From positions 1-64,000 of the forward strand of contig JAXDAY010000009.1 in NCBI GenBank assembly GCA_034679345.1: 64,000 nt of DNA, written 5' to 3'. The position numbers and the translations under genes were made by a program. This stretch comes from JAXDAY01 sp034679345 (lineage in GTDB: Bacteria > Eisenbacteria > RBG-16-71-46 > CAIMUX01 > VGJL01). The notes beneath the pieces are model-generated. The model saw only the letters and a program-made list of their open reading frames with translations. It searched no databases and had not been told where the DNA came from. Numbering within the stretch: position 1 is the first letter of the stretch; every line of letters begins with the position of its first letter. Below, in pieces: positions 1 through 9,655 of this stretch.

Positions 1-127
1 AAAAGGGGCCCAGGTCGTCCCAGGAAGGAGGATCGCTGAGCTTCTGCAGACTCAGCCCCCACCCTTACAGCCAAGAGTGGGGACGATTCAGCCGTCAGAA
101 CTGGGGACAATTCATCCGCTATTGACA
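1..127 (-). mobile_element. Terminal end of an IS21-like insertion sequence (continues off the left edge)
   Basis: Read on the minus strand, the segment starts with TGTCAA at position 127. It then carries two copies of the unit CGGnTGAATnGTCCCCA in direct orientation with a 24-bp period. A TG...CA terminus followed by short direct repeats is the usual layout of IS21-family ends, where the repeats bind the transposase. The upstream kinase gene loses its expected sequence exactly at this border. The transposase genes would lie left of the window, so the family call is an inference from end structure only. Confidence 0.6.
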
Positions 128-1955
128 CGAGCAGATCCCGCGCCTCCTCCGCCAGCCCCGAAACCCGCGCCTTGACCAGGTCCAGCACCGAGGAGGGAAC
201 GTGGATGTGCTCGATCTCCTTGGAGGTGATCCAGCTCCCGTCGGGCTTCTGCGTGAGGAACTGCCCCTCACGCAGCCCCCGGATGATCTCGAAGACGAAG
301 AACGGGTTGCCGTCTGACTTCGCCGCGATCCGGTAGGACAGCTCGTTCGCCAGCGACTCCGAACGGAACGCGTCGACCAGCAGCTTCGTCAGGTCCTTTG
401 GACCCAGACGGGGCAGGGTCATCGTCCCGGTCTGCTCCAGCCGCTCCAGGTTCGCCCGCCAGGCCTCCGGCAGGCCCGGCCTGGCGGTGCCCAGCAGCAG
501 GATCCGGTGCTCGGGCGCGGCCAGGGCGAGGGACACAAACATGGCCCGGCCTTCTTCCGGAGAGAAGTGCAGGTCCTCGATCAGCACGATCGTCGGCCGC
601 TCCGCTGCCAGGGCGCGCGTGGCGTGCACGAACAGCGTCTGCAGCGAGTCCTGCGTCAGCGCCGCCTGCCCGGCCGGAGGTGGCTCCCCTCGCAGCAGCG
701 CGGCAAAGGCGGGGATCAGCGCCGGCGTGATCGTGAGATAGCCCTGCAGCCGGTCCTCCAGCCCTTCCGCCCCGAAGTGCTCCCGGTAGGCCGTGGACCA
801 GGCGCCCGAAGCGGTCGCCGCCCCGCTCGGCGGATAGCTGCCGAAGAGGAAGTTCACGTCCTCTCCCGCCGCGCGCAGCTCCCCGACGAACTCGTCGAGT
901 AGCCGCGTCTTGCCGATCCCCGCCTCCCCTTCCACCAAGAGCACCTGCCCGTGCCCGTCCTTCACTTTCGCGTACACCTGCTGCAGCCGCGCCAGCTCCT
1001 CCTCGCGCCCGTAGACCGCCGTCTCCCGCGGGATCCGGATCCGCCGTAAGGGCCGCTTCGTCTCCACCCGCAACGCCTGCGCCCGCGCCTGCCACCACGC
1101 GCTCTTCTCCCCTTCCACCAGGATCTTCAACAGGTCCGTCGCGCAGGCGAACCGCTCCTCCCGGTCCTTCGCGAGAAGCGTCGCCACAACCTCCTCGAAG
1201 TACGACGACAGCTGCGGGTTGAGCTCGCCCACCTTGCGCGGCGTCTCCTCCATGATGCGCCGCAGGACCTGGAGGGCATCATCGTGGTCCCGATAGGGAT
1301 GCCGGCCCGTCGCCAGCTCGTAGAGCATCACCCCGAGCGCATGCAGATCGCTGCGGCCGTCGATCTCCTTCCCGTCGGAACGGAACTGCTCGGGGGCGGC
1401 GTACTCCAGGGTGCCGATGAACCCGCCGGTCCCCGTTCGGCTCAGCGTCTCCTCCGTCAGCCGGGCCACGCCGAGGTCCATCACCTTGACCGCGTGCTCG
1501 GGGGTGACCATCACGTTCTCGGGCTTGAGGTCGCGATGGACGACCCCCGCTTCGTGGATGGCGGCCAGCCCGCGGCACACTTCCCGGCCGAGATGGCGGC
1601 ACAGCTCCTCGGGCACACGCTCCAGCTCGGCGAGCAGCGCGCGCAGCGTCTGCCCTTCCACGAACTCCATGACGAGACAGTTGATCTGGCGGCCTTCGAG
1701 CAGGAAGGCGTCGCAGTCGAGGCAGCGGACGACGTTGGGGTGGCGCACCGTCTTGCCGATCTCGGCTTCGCGCAGGAAGCGCTTGATGAAGTCCGGCTTC
1801 TCGAGCAGGTGCGGGTGGATGATCTTGAGCGCCACCGTCCGGCCCGGCGGCATGCCGGAGACCTGGCCCACCACCTCGGCGCGGTAGACCGTGCCCATGC
1901 CGCCGGAGCCGAGCTCCGTTCCCAGCAGATACGGACCAACCCTGCGGCCCTGCAT
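128..1955 (-). pseudogene. Ser/Thr protein kinase fused to AAA-type ATPase, 3' end lost to IS insertion
   Basis: The start at 1955 follows AAGGAGG. The N-terminal kinase domain (about residues 8-265) shows the glycine loop GSGGMGTVY, the ATP lysine in VALK, the catalytic loop HRDLKPEN (near residue 140) and a DLG metal motif in place of DFG. An ATPase domain follows, with Walker A GEAGIGKT near residue 338 and a hydrophobic strand ending in IED as Walker B. Proteins of this architecture normally run past 1,000 residues and end in TPR-like repeats. Here 609 codons remain before the IS border at 127; the frame stays open by chance into the IS and off the window. The role would be signal-responsive phosphorylation coupled to an NTPase switch. 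A second protein of this architecture lies at 11574-14921. Whether the shortened product functions is unknown. Confidence 0.8.
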
Positions 1956-2655
1956 GTGGAGCCTCCTTGCGCGCCGGCAGAACCGGCGGGGTGGCGGGCA
2001 ACCGGCCACACGTGCGGGCTGCTAGGCCGTCCTGGGGCCAGGACGATCCGCATCTACTCCGTCGCTTGTGGTTGCCCTCCACGGCCGGGGTCCTTCGGAG
2101 GACACTCGTCCAGCCGCGACGGAGTATGGCCGGAAGCCGGGGCGGGGGCAAGGATTTCCGGCCGTCCGAAGAGCCCAGGGTGGGAAAGCACGGGGAACGT
2201 GCTGCTCACCGAACGACCCGGCTCCGCGAAAGCCTACTAGGACGCCGTGCGAAAGCCATCCTGCTACTTTGCGACAGTCCTTGGGGCTGATTCCCATCGG
2301 CAGGGAGGACCGGCGTCCTGGAAACGCTGCGATCCAGCCCAGCGGCCGAGTTCTCTTGGCAGACACGGACCAGGCGGCTGCGGAATACCGCCCTTCTGAC
2401 CGATCCCGGGGTCATCGAGAAGACCCCGTCATCATCTTGGCCTTCCGACGGCGCCATCGGCGTTGACGCCCGCTCGTCAGGCGCCATGGCCGCCCACACT
2501 CAAGCCGCTCTTGGGGCTCGCGGGTCCCTTCTCACCCGATCGAGGTCCGCTACGATCGTTGGCGTCGCAACGGCAAGCCGGTTGCAGGCAGATCTCAGCC
2601 GCGGAAAGGGCGTTGAAGTCTCCTGTGCGCGATCTACCAGGATCTGCTCGGCCAC
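1956..2655. other. Intergenic region, no gene supported
   Basis: About 700 bases between the kinase start and the thioredoxin-like remnant. Open frames here are short, arginine- or proline-rich and lack a ribosome binding site. The promoter of the minus-strand kinase should lie in the left part, but no convincing -35/-10 pair is visible. Nothing else was recognised. Confidence 0.5.
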
Positions 2656-3050
2656 ATGGAGCATCCGATGCTCCGCGAGATGCTCACGGCAATCGTGAAC
2701 GCCGCAGGCGAGTCGATGGATGCCGTCAATGCCGAGATCATGGCCCGCCGGATCGCCGGCGCAACACCTGCTCCCGAATTCACCCTTCCGACGCAGTCGG
2801 GGGCAAGGACATCTCCCTCGCCGACTATCGGGGCAAGGTCGTCCTGCTGAACTTCTGGCACTACGCCTGAGGCCCCTGCCGTGTGGAGTATCCACACCTG
2901 CAGGAGCTGCAAGCCAAGCACGGCGGCAACGACTTCACGATCCTCTCCATCGACAACCGCAACCGCCCCGACCAGAACGGCCCGTTCCTCCAGCAGATCG
3001 GCGTCACCTTCCCGGTTCTCCTCGACGATCGCAACGAGGCGAAGGACTGA
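2656..3050 (+). pseudogene. TlpA/thioredoxin-like fragment with UGA at the first redox cysteine
   Basis: The first frame (from ATG 2656) ends in APEFTLPTQSG, the usual start of an AhpC-TSA/TlpA domain. After a run of five G near 2799-2803 the homology moves to another frame: GKDISLADYRGKVVLLNFW, then HYA-UGA-GPCRVEYPHLQEL. UGA (2868-2870) sits where WCGPC has its first Cys. The domain continues to FPVLLDDRNEAKD and stops at 3048-3050, before the cis-Pro half of the fold. One lost G, the UGA and the missing C-terminus make a decayed gene the simplest reading. A selenocysteine reading is treated as a finding because a hairpin follows the UGA at a bacterial-SECIS-like distance. Confidence 0.65.
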
Positions 3051-3081
3051 GGAGGCGGGCGCAGGCGACTGACGATGGAGG

Positions 3082-3103
3082 CCCTCGATCACAGGATCGA
3101 GGG
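3082..3103 (+). terminator. Rho-independent-type terminator after the thioredoxin-like remnant
   Basis: A perfect 8-bp stem (CCCTCGAT / ATCGAGGG) with a 6-nt loop is followed by TCTCTTCTCTT. It lies about 30 nt after the last in-frame stop of the thioredoxin-like fragment, and also just beyond the stop of the minus-strand lipoprotein gene. Confidence 0.6.
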
Positions 3104-3147
3104 TCTCTTCTCTTGCTGAAACCGGCGCGTCGAGATCGTCGAGAATC

Positions 3148-4305
3148 CTACTTGCCCGGCGGCGGCGTGAGCCTCACGGGCAGGTACTCGATGTCCTGGG
3201 GATAGCCGAGATCTCTCAGGACGATCTCGTCCGCGCCGGTCCGCGTGTCGACTCGATGCATCGTCCCTTCGAAGTTGATCACCACGTAGGCGTAGTTGCC
3301 GATCACCACGATGCCGGTGATGTTTCCCTGCGGAAGCGTGGCAATATCCTCCGGCTCGCCGGTCTCCGAGAAGCGACGGATGACAGTTCCGCCGCAAAGG
3401 TAGAAGAGCCCACCGTTGTAGGTGATCGCCCCCAGCCATCCTCCCCATTCGGGGAACGAGCGGAAGATCGACGCCTCGTAGGTGTTCAGATCGAACGCGA
3501 CCAGTTCGTTGTTGCCGTTCTCGGACAGGATCAGCCGGCTGCCGACGACGACGCCATCGCAGTTCTGCAGGCTGTTTTCGGACGGGTTCGGCATCTCGAC
3601 CTGAGCCTCGACCGCTCCGTCGGGTCCCATGAACGCCACGCTGTCGCTCGCGTTCGAGATGAATGCGAAGCCGCCTGACGGGAGCATCGCGAAGTCGTAA
3701 CCGTCGACATCGGGATCGTCGATTTCGATGGTCGTGACCTCGGCCCCCGTGTGATCGATCTCTCGAACTCGGTGCTGCCCCTTCATGAAGATCCGCGTCC
3801 CTATGACCTCGACGAAAGCCGTCGAAGGGGAGAGGAGGAGAGCCTCCCCGCGCGCCCCGACGGCGAACAGGCCATCCCGGGTCTCGACCAGGAGGGTTCC
3901 CCCCATGACCTCGACCTCGGCGTCACTGACCGCCGTCCCCTCGTGCCCATCGTCGACGGTGACGGTGATCGAGTGCTCGCGGTCTCCCTCCGCCGCTACC
4001 CACGTCACGGTTGGGCCGCTCCCCACGATCGCGCCGTCGTCGGCATGCCATGTGTATTGAAGAGTGTCTTCGTCCCCGTCGCGGGCGTAGCACCGGACCT
4101 CCACGCTGTCGTCCGGGGCGGTGACCGGGACGTCGACGCGCATGCTGTCGATCACGGGGACGATGTTGTCGTCACCGCCGCCCGTCAGCCGATCATTGTC
4201 GTCGTCCCCGCACCCCGCGAACCCGAACGCGACCGCTGCCGCAAGCGTGATCGCGCTCACCACGAAACGGACGTTCCTCGAGAACCCACGCGCGTTGTCG
4301 TTCAT
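3148..4305 (-). CDS. Lipoprotein with Ig/PKD-like domain and beta-propeller-like region
   Basis: 385 residues. The N-terminus has a hydrophobic signal and a lipobox FAGC with Cys32 as the predicted lipidated residue, followed by an Asp-rich stretch. Residues about 48-135 look like a PKD/Ig-type fold (YTWHADDG, then ITVTVDDGHEGTA). The rest is built from short beta repeats such as FAVGARGEALLL and VVIGNYAYVVIN, suggesting a propeller used for binding. It has no FlgD-type tail, consistent with lipid anchoring instead. The start overlaps the stop of the upstream FG-GAP gene (ATGA at 4302-4305), so the two are translationally coupled and probably share a function at the envelope. The exact ligand is unknown. 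Confidence 0.75.
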   Translation of the reverse strand: MNDNARGFSRNVRFVVSAITLAAAVAFGFAGCGDDDNDRLTGGGDDNIVPVIDSMRVDVPVTAPDDSVEVRCYARDGDEDTLQYTWHADDGAIVGSGPTVTWVAAEGDREHSITVTVDDGHEGTAVSDAEVEVMGGTLLVETRDGLFAVGARGEALLLSPSTAFVEVIGTRIFMKGQHRVREIDHTGAEVTTIEIDDPDVDGYDFAMLPSGGFAFISNASDSVAFMGPDGAVEAQVEMPNPSENSLQNCDGVVVGSRLILSENGNNELVAFDLNTYEASIFRSFPEWGGWLGAITYNGGLFYLCGGTVIRRFSETGEPEDIATLPQGNITGIVVIGNYAYVVINFEGTMHRVDTRTGADEIVLRDLGYPQDIEYLPVRLTPPPGK

Positions 4306-7300
4306 CGCGATTCCTCCATGAAGACGACTCTCTGATGGCGTTCCTTGCCATCGGAGGTGAGCGTGATCCAGTAGACGCCGCTCGGAAGTCGGCGGCCCGC
4401 GTCGTCGGCGCCGTCCCAGTCGATCACATGAGAGCCGGCCGCCATCACGCCATCGCTGATCGTGCGGACTCGACGTCCCTGGACGTCATGCACGGCGATC
4501 CTCGTCGCGCCCGCGCTCGGAAGGGTAAACGCAATCCCCGTGCCTGTGGAGAACGGATTCGGCCGCGCTGTGATCCGGAGTGAAGCCGGCGTCGCGTCGT
4601 CTTCCGCAGCCTCCGCCGGCGAGCCTTCCGTCCGGAGATCGGTCTCGGTCATGCCGTTTCCGCTGGGCGAGAACCAAGGAGTGTGCGGGAAGAAGGGGCT
4701 GCGCGAGGCGATGCGGAGCCGCCAGTGGTGTTCCGTCGCGGGCACGAGGAGATCGTATGTCTCGGTGATCGACACGACGCTTCCCCCGCTCGGGGCTGGC
4801 GCACCCGTGTCGTGCATCGCTCCCCTCTGGATCCGCGCGCCGACGAACGAGTCCCCCGTCGGCTCGATCTGCCACTCCATGCGAACCTTGCCGCGTCCGC
4901 CCGCCATGCGGCCGAGCGCCCTCAACGCCATCGAGTGGCTGGAATGAGCGAGCCCGCGCAGCCCGATCGGCGCCGACAAGTCCGCGCGGAGCTGATCCGG
5001 GGCACGAGGCAATCCGCGGCTATCGTTGCCGTAGAACACGAGCGCGCGGCCTTCCTCAGTCTGCCCGAGAGTGAAGAGATAGGCGCCGGCGAGGATATCG
5101 GTGAAGCCGTCGCCGTTCACGTCGGCCGAGGCAACCGAGCTGCCGAAGTACGCCCCGGACTGGGTACCGGAGATACGGAACCCCGTGGGGATGGGGTCCG
5201 TCGGGCTGCCTCGCAGGAAGCTCAGGTGTCCGCAATCCGGATCGCCGGTCTCGTTATTGGTGCTGTGGGTGGTGCCGACGACGATGTCGGAGTATCCATC
5301 CCCGTCGAAGTCGCCCGCCGATGCGACGCTGTAGCCGTATTGGCCGCCGCTGCCGAGGATGGTGCACATGCTGTAAGTGCCCGTCTCGCTGCCATAGATG
5401 ATCACGATCCCCGGGATCTCGGGGAGGCCCCAGCGGGCATCCGGCGCCCCGATCACGATGTCGCCGCAGTCGTCGCCGTTGACGTCCCCGGCGCCCGCGA
5501 TCGACCAGCCCAGGTGAGCGCCATCGACGCGGCCGGAGGTCTGCCACCCTGCGCCAGATCCCAAGCCGCCAGAGTCGCCATGGAAGATCCACGTCATCCC
5601 CTCGTCCGTGAAGGAACCGTCGTAGTACGGCGCACTGATCGCCGCGTCGCAGTAACCGTCCGCGTTCATGTCCCCGACGCCGGTGACGTCGAAGCCTGCC
5701 AGCGCGTTCGTCTGGTTGCTCTCGTATGACCAGCTCGAGGTGGTCGACAGTCCGGTCGCCGAGCCCCGGTAGAGCGCCGCCCCACCTTCCATGCTCTGTC
5801 CATTCGTGTAGCCGGGCATTCCGACGATCACGTCGGCGTAGCCGTCGGCGTCGGTGTCGCCGGCGCATGCGACCGAGTAGCCGCAGCCCGCGTTCGCGAC
5901 TCCTCCCATACAGCTCCATGCGGCGTTCGCCGGCGTCCCCATCGGCGCGCCTCCGGGCGTCCCGTACCAGAGGAAGGCCGCGCCCTGGTTGGAGAGCGTC
6001 ACATCGTATGAGGGAGCGCCCACGAGCACGTCGTCATACCCATCGCCGTTGACATCTCCAGCCCCGGCGACGCAGATGCCGAAGTCGGCCAAGGCCTGGT
6101 CGCTCTCCGCCCACCAGTCGGGCAGGATACTTGGACCAGCGCCGTGGCCGAGGAAGAGGAAAGCCGCTCCCTCGTTCGACTGGCCGTTGTCGTAACCTTG
6201 AGCGCCGACGAGCATGTCGTCGAATCCATCGCCGTTGACGTCGCCTGCGTTGGCGACCGAGAAGCCGAAGTAGGCGCGGGACTGATTGCTGTCGATGGCC
6301 CATCCCGCCTTCTCGTGCGGCAGATCGCCCGAACCGTAGTAGACCGCCGCGCGCCCGCAATGCTCGAATGCTCCGGAATACCGAACCTCGGTGACCAGCA
6401 GGTCGCTGAACCCGTCGCCGTTCACGTCGCCGGCAGTGGTGAGGGCGTCGGCGAATAGCGCATCCACTTGTTCCCCGTCCACGAACCATGTCGGCTCCGC
6501 GGGCAACCCGACCCGCGAACCGTAGTAGACGAAGGCGCGCCCGACGCGCGAGCTGTCGGGGATCATGTAGGTACGGGCCCCGATGCACACGTCGCTCAGA
6601 CCATCCCCGTTGACGTCGCCGGCCGTGCCGATCTGGCACCCGAAATAGCAGTCGGGGTTGTTCCCTTCCACCGACCATGCGGAGGTGTCTTCGAGGCCGT
6701 CCGCGCAACCCTTGTACAGGACCACGCGACCTTCGCCGGGTTCGGGATTCGAGTAGAGCATGCTGACGAGAACGTCCGCGTATCCGTCGCCGTCGACGTC
6801 CCCGGCGGCCGCGATGGAGTTGCCGAAGTAGGATCCGGGACCGTCACCATCGGCCGTCCATGCGGGTACGGTCGAGAGCGGCAAGGGGGATCCGAGATAG
6901 AGATAGGCGCGTCCAGGGCCTTCCCTCATCGCGCTCAGGACGAAGTCGTCGTAACCGTCTCCGTTGACGTCGCCGGCCGTCCCGCATCCGGCGCCGTAGT
7001 AACAGAGGTCCAGAGTGCCGTCGGTGACCCAGGCGGGAGTGTCCCCGAGTCCCGATGCCGATCCGAGGTAGACCCATGCGCGGCCCGTTTGCATGGCGCC
7101 GCTGGGATACATGTACGCAGACAGGATGACGTCGTCGAAGCCGTCGCCATTCACATCGCCCGCCGTGCCCAGGTACATCCCGAACCCCGTAAAGATGGCC
7201 GAGTCACAATCCTTGGTCCACGCCGGGCCGCTCAATCCGCTCGACGAACCGTGGTAGACGTAGACCCGGCCCAGGGTCCCGTCGTCATTCGCTCGATTCG

Positions 7301-8315
7301 CCGAGCCAATGATCACATCCTGATACCCGTCTCCGTTGACGTCCCCCGCCGGGGAGACCCGACTCCCAAAAGAGGCAAGTCGCCGATCCCCGGTCGCGGA
7401 CCAGTCCGGCACCGTGTGGAGCCCTTCGGCGGATCCATGGAATGCCCAAACCTTCCCGCAGTTCGAGTCCGGGAAGTCGTACGACGAGGAGCTGATGAGG
7501 ATGTCGCTGAATCCGTCGCCGTTGATGTCGCCCGCTGTCGACGCGTCCCGGCCGAGATACGACCCGGCATAGTCGCCTTCCACCTGCCAGCTGGGGCTCT
7601 CCAGGAGCGGGTCGATGGTGATCGGATAGGCGGCCCCGCGGTCGTCGACGAGGATGCAGATCTCCTGAGCGTCGAGAGCGAAGCGGCTCGGCAGGCACCT
7701 GCCAGTGGCGTCGTACGCCGCGAGCTTCCCGTAGACGAGGACGTCCATCCCGTGCGCATCCGCGAAGCGAATCGACGTGCCGTGGATCCGGGCGTCGAGC
7801 CCCCGCCCGATCGTCCCCGCAAGGGAGATCGGACCATCGCCGGGCGGCGGCGAGGTCAGCGTGAAGCCCTGTTCCACACCTGCGGGACCGTTTTTGTACC
7901 ACTCGATGAAGCCGTCGCGGGCGTAGCGAACCGTGGCGCGCTCCGCGCTCGGCGTCGCCTCAGCGACCGATCGCATCGCGCCCGCGCGACCGAACGCGCG
8001 CGTCGTCCACGACCACTTCCACGCGCCCGCGTCCGCGTGACGCGGCCCAACCTCGATCCCCGCAGTGAGGAAGGTCGACCGGATCCCCTGCGCGCGGTTC
8101 GGCGCCTGAAGCCCGAGGGCCGCCGGGGTCGCTTCGTATTCCATCGACGCGATCGCTCGCGATGCCTGCTCCCACCAGCCTTTGTCCGGGGAGGCGGCGG
8201 GACACGCGGGACGGGGCGCATCGACGGATCGGTCGGGAGGCGCCCCGATGGCAAAGAGAGCAAGCATCGGGACGATCACTCGGGTCAGCAAGATGGTGGA
8301 GCGTATGTCTTTCAT
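4302..8315 (-). CDS. Large secreted FG-GAP (integrin-alpha-like) propeller protein with FlgD-like tail
   Basis: 1,337 residues from ATG 8315, chosen because GGGAGGTG lies just upstream; a longer frame upstream has no ribosome binding site. After a signal peptide there is a region of about 230 residues, then 14 FG-GAP repeats, each with a calcium-type loop DxNxDGxxD (for example AGDVNGDGFDD). Fourteen units would make two seven-bladed propellers. Each repeat is followed by a YYGSxxGLxxxPxW blade segment. The last 85 or so residues are the FlgD/T9SS-like tail (RPNPFSTG, VHDVQGRRVRTI, DWDGADDAGRR, SGVYW). The role is probably extracellular adhesion or carbohydrate/protein binding. It overlaps the lipoprotein gene by ATGA and is the first gene of the pair. 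Confidence 0.85.
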   Translation of the reverse strand: MKDIRSTILLTRVIVPMLALFAIGAPPDRSVDAPRPACPAASPDKGWWEQASRAIASMEYEATPAALGLQAPNRAQGIRSTFLTAGIEVGPRHADAGAWKWSWTTRAFGRAGAMRSVAEATPSAERATVRYARDGFIEWYKNGPAGVEQGFTLTSPPPGDGPISLAGTIGRGLDARIHGTSIRFADAHGMDVLVYGKLAAYDATGRCLPSRFALDAQEICILVDDRGAAYPITIDPLLESPSWQVEGDYAGSYLGRDASTAGDINGDGFSDILISSSSYDFPDSNCGKVWAFHGSAEGLHTVPDWSATGDRRLASFGSRVSPAGDVNGDGYQDVIIGSANRANDDGTLGRVYVYHGSSSGLSGPAWTKDCDSAIFTGFGMYLGTAGDVNGDGFDDVILSAYMYPSGAMQTGRAWVYLGSASGLGDTPAWVTDGTLDLCYYGAGCGTAGDVNGDGYDDFVLSAMREGPGRAYLYLGSPLPLSTVPAWTADGDGPGSYFGNSIAAAGDVDGDGYADVLVSMLYSNPEPGEGRVVLYKGCADGLEDTSAWSVEGNNPDCYFGCQIGTAGDVNGDGLSDVCIGARTYMIPDSSRVGRAFVYYGSRVGLPAEPTWFVDGEQVDALFADALTTAGDVNGDGFSDLLVTEVRYSGAFEHCGRAAVYYGSGDLPHEKAGWAIDSNQSRAYFGFSVANAGDVNGDGFDDMLVGAQGYDNGQSNEGAAFLFLGHGAGPSILPDWWAESDQALADFGICVAGAGDVNGDGYDDVLVGAPSYDVTLSNQGAAFLWYGTPGGAPMGTPANAAWSCMGGVANAGCGYSVACAGDTDADGYADVIVGMPGYTNGQSMEGGAALYRGSATGLSTTSSWSYESNQTNALAGFDVTGVGDMNADGYCDAAISAPYYDGSFTDEGMTWIFHGDSGGLGSGAGWQTSGRVDGAHLGWSIAGAGDVNGDDCGDIVIGAPDARWGLPEIPGIVIIYGSETGTYSMCTILGSGGQYGYSVASAGDFDGDGYSDIVVGTTHSTNNETGDPDCGHLSFLRGSPTDPIPTGFRISGTQSGAYFGSSVASADVNGDGFTDILAGAYLFTLGQTEEGRALVFYGNDSRGLPRAPDQLRADLSAPIGLRGLAHSSHSMALRALGRMAGGRGKVRMEWQIEPTGDSFVGARIQRGAMHDTGAPAPSGGSVVSITETYDLLVPATEHHWRLRIASRSPFFPHTPWFSPSGNGMTETDLRTEGSPAEAAEDDATPASLRITARPNPFSTGTGIAFTLPSAGATRIAVHDVQGRRVRTISDGVMAAGSHVIDWDGADDAGRRLPSGVYWITLTSDGKERHQRVVFMEESR

Positions 8316-8750
8316 GGAGCACCTCCCGTCAGGACTGCTGAATGCTGGAGAGGAGATGCCCCAGCGGGTCGGACGGCGGTCCGCTCCCGGTGAATCGATC
8401 CAGGCTCCCCCCTCAGAGAGCAGGCACACGGCAATAGATGGGACGCCGGCCGGGGGGTGGAATCACAGGAATTGTGAGAAACGGTCGGCATGGCGAAGCA
8501 GCAATCGTTTCCGCGGGAAATCCCTCTCGGCCGAAGTCATCTCACAAACCTCCCTGAGGACCCGAAAGACCCGACCAGATCCGTCAGGCCAGGTCGTGGA
8601 CCCCAGACCTGTGAAGGCCGCGTCTTTTCATGTCGGTCCTCGTCCCGGCTTTGCGCGTTTCCCGGGTTAGGGGTTCACCGCCCACCCGCCCAAGGCGGGA
8701 TGGCGCGGCGGAACGAAGGGAAGCCGGACATCTCAATAGGAGGCACCGCC
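8316..8750. other. Divergent promoter region
   Basis: 435 bases between the minus-strand FG-GAP gene and the plus-strand lectin-like gene. Both 5' ends carry strong ribosome binding sites (GGGAGGTG for the former, AGGAGG for the latter), so both promoters should lie here. No consensus -10/-35 pair was recognised and no further gene is supported. Confidence 0.45.
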
Positions 8751-9632
8751 ATGAATTGGCGCGACATTCACGAATCCTTGACCTGGGCGGCGGCGGCGCT
8801 GATCTTGCTGACCGCCACCGAGTCGGTCGCCCAGGACTACGAGAGCCACGTCATCACGATCGATGTGAATTCACCGCAACCGGTCGGGACGGGATTCATC
8901 CCTGCCAATTCCAACGGGGAACTGCTGATCCTCGCTGAGGGGAACATCAAGACCATCTCGCAGTCGAAACGCTTCGATGATGGCTGGTTCGGCCCCAACG
9001 GATATACCCGCTTGATGCGCGCGGGGCAACCGATCTCCGGAGGCATGCCCTACGGCGCCCTGGTCGGCGGCTTCTCCGCTACCATCAGCAACTATCGATT
9101 CGTGGGGCGCATGGGGGCGTTCCACCTCTTGCCGGCCCATGTCGGTCAGGAATTCCGCCTTGCGCTCAACATCCCGGCGGCCGATGTGCCGCTGCTTTCG
9201 GGGCAGCTCACCGTGACGGTCATCTATGTGGCCGACGGATACCCCGATATCGCTCGCTTTCCGATCACCGACGGAACCGCTCTCCCCATCGCGACCGGGC
9301 TCACCGCCGCGGCCGGAGATCGGTTCGTCGTGCTCCCTTACGGAACCATCCAGACCGACGCTCATGTCGGGGCCATGGAGGGCTACTTCGGACCCGAGGG
9401 CCTTCCCAAACTCAACCGCGCGGGTCAGCCGTTCGCCGAAGGGCCATACGGCGGGCTCTACGGCCACTTCATCGATCCGGCGCAGAGTTTCTACATCGGT
9501 GATGGAGGGAGCTGGAGGGTCCTACCCGCTGAGGTCGGCCTCGAGCTGTTCCTCAATCTCAATCTGGATCCGGTGGATCTCGTCGGATGCGACGGCCGAT
9601 TCGTCGTCAACGTCATCCGCATCCCGCAGTGA
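8751..9632 (+). CDS. Secreted protein with two LecA (PA-IL)-like domains
   Basis: 293 residues; ATG 8751 follows AGGAGGCACCGCC. A signal peptide ends near TESVAQ. Two copies of a domain of about 125 residues follow. Each reads: ELLILAEG..., WFGPNG, PYGALVGGF, F..LPA..G.EF.L.LN, SGQLTVTVI. This order matches the Pseudomonas galactophilic lectin LecA (VITIVAAG, WGPQG, CGALV, F..VAP, NNSGSFSVNI). The LecA calcium/galactose residues in its YNDVPGTYGNNSG loop are not conserved (LNIPAADVPLLSG), so sugar binding is unproven. There is no FlgD tail, unlike the next gene, which is a paralogue 23 bases downstream and probably co-transcribed. The fold call is by motif order only. Confidence 0.65.
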   Translation: MNWRDIHESLTWAAAALILLTATESVAQDYESHVITIDVNSPQPVGTGFIPANSNGELLILAEGNIKTISQSKRFDDGWFGPNGYTRLMRAGQPISGGMPYGALVGGFSATISNYRFVGRMGAFHLLPAHVGQEFRLALNIPAADVPLLSGQLTVTVIYVADGYPDIARFPITDGTALPIATGLTAAAGDRFVVLPYGTIQTDAHVGAMEGYFGPEGLPKLNRAGQPFAEGPYGGLYGHFIDPAQSFYIGDGGSWRVLPAEVGLELFLNLNLDPVDLVGCDGRFVVNVIRIPQ

Positions 9633-9655
9633 GCGGATGAAAGGAGGGAAGAACC

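Noticed and set aside
2634..3092. A minus-strand 152-codon frame opposite the thioredoxin-like remnant
   Set aside because: The plus strand shows thioredoxin motifs across two frames; the minus frame has no recognisable feature.
4302..8315. Regularly spaced repeats that could suggest a CRISPR array
   Set aside because: The repeats encode the DxNxDG loops of FG-GAP units, vary in sequence, are spaced by roughly 190 bases of coding DNA and stay in frame.
6468..8393. A 641-codon plus-strand open frame opposite the FG-GAP gene
   Set aside because: Its regularity only mirrors the repeated GDVNGDG coding on the other strand (VAVDVAGR-type repeats); no start site or domain.
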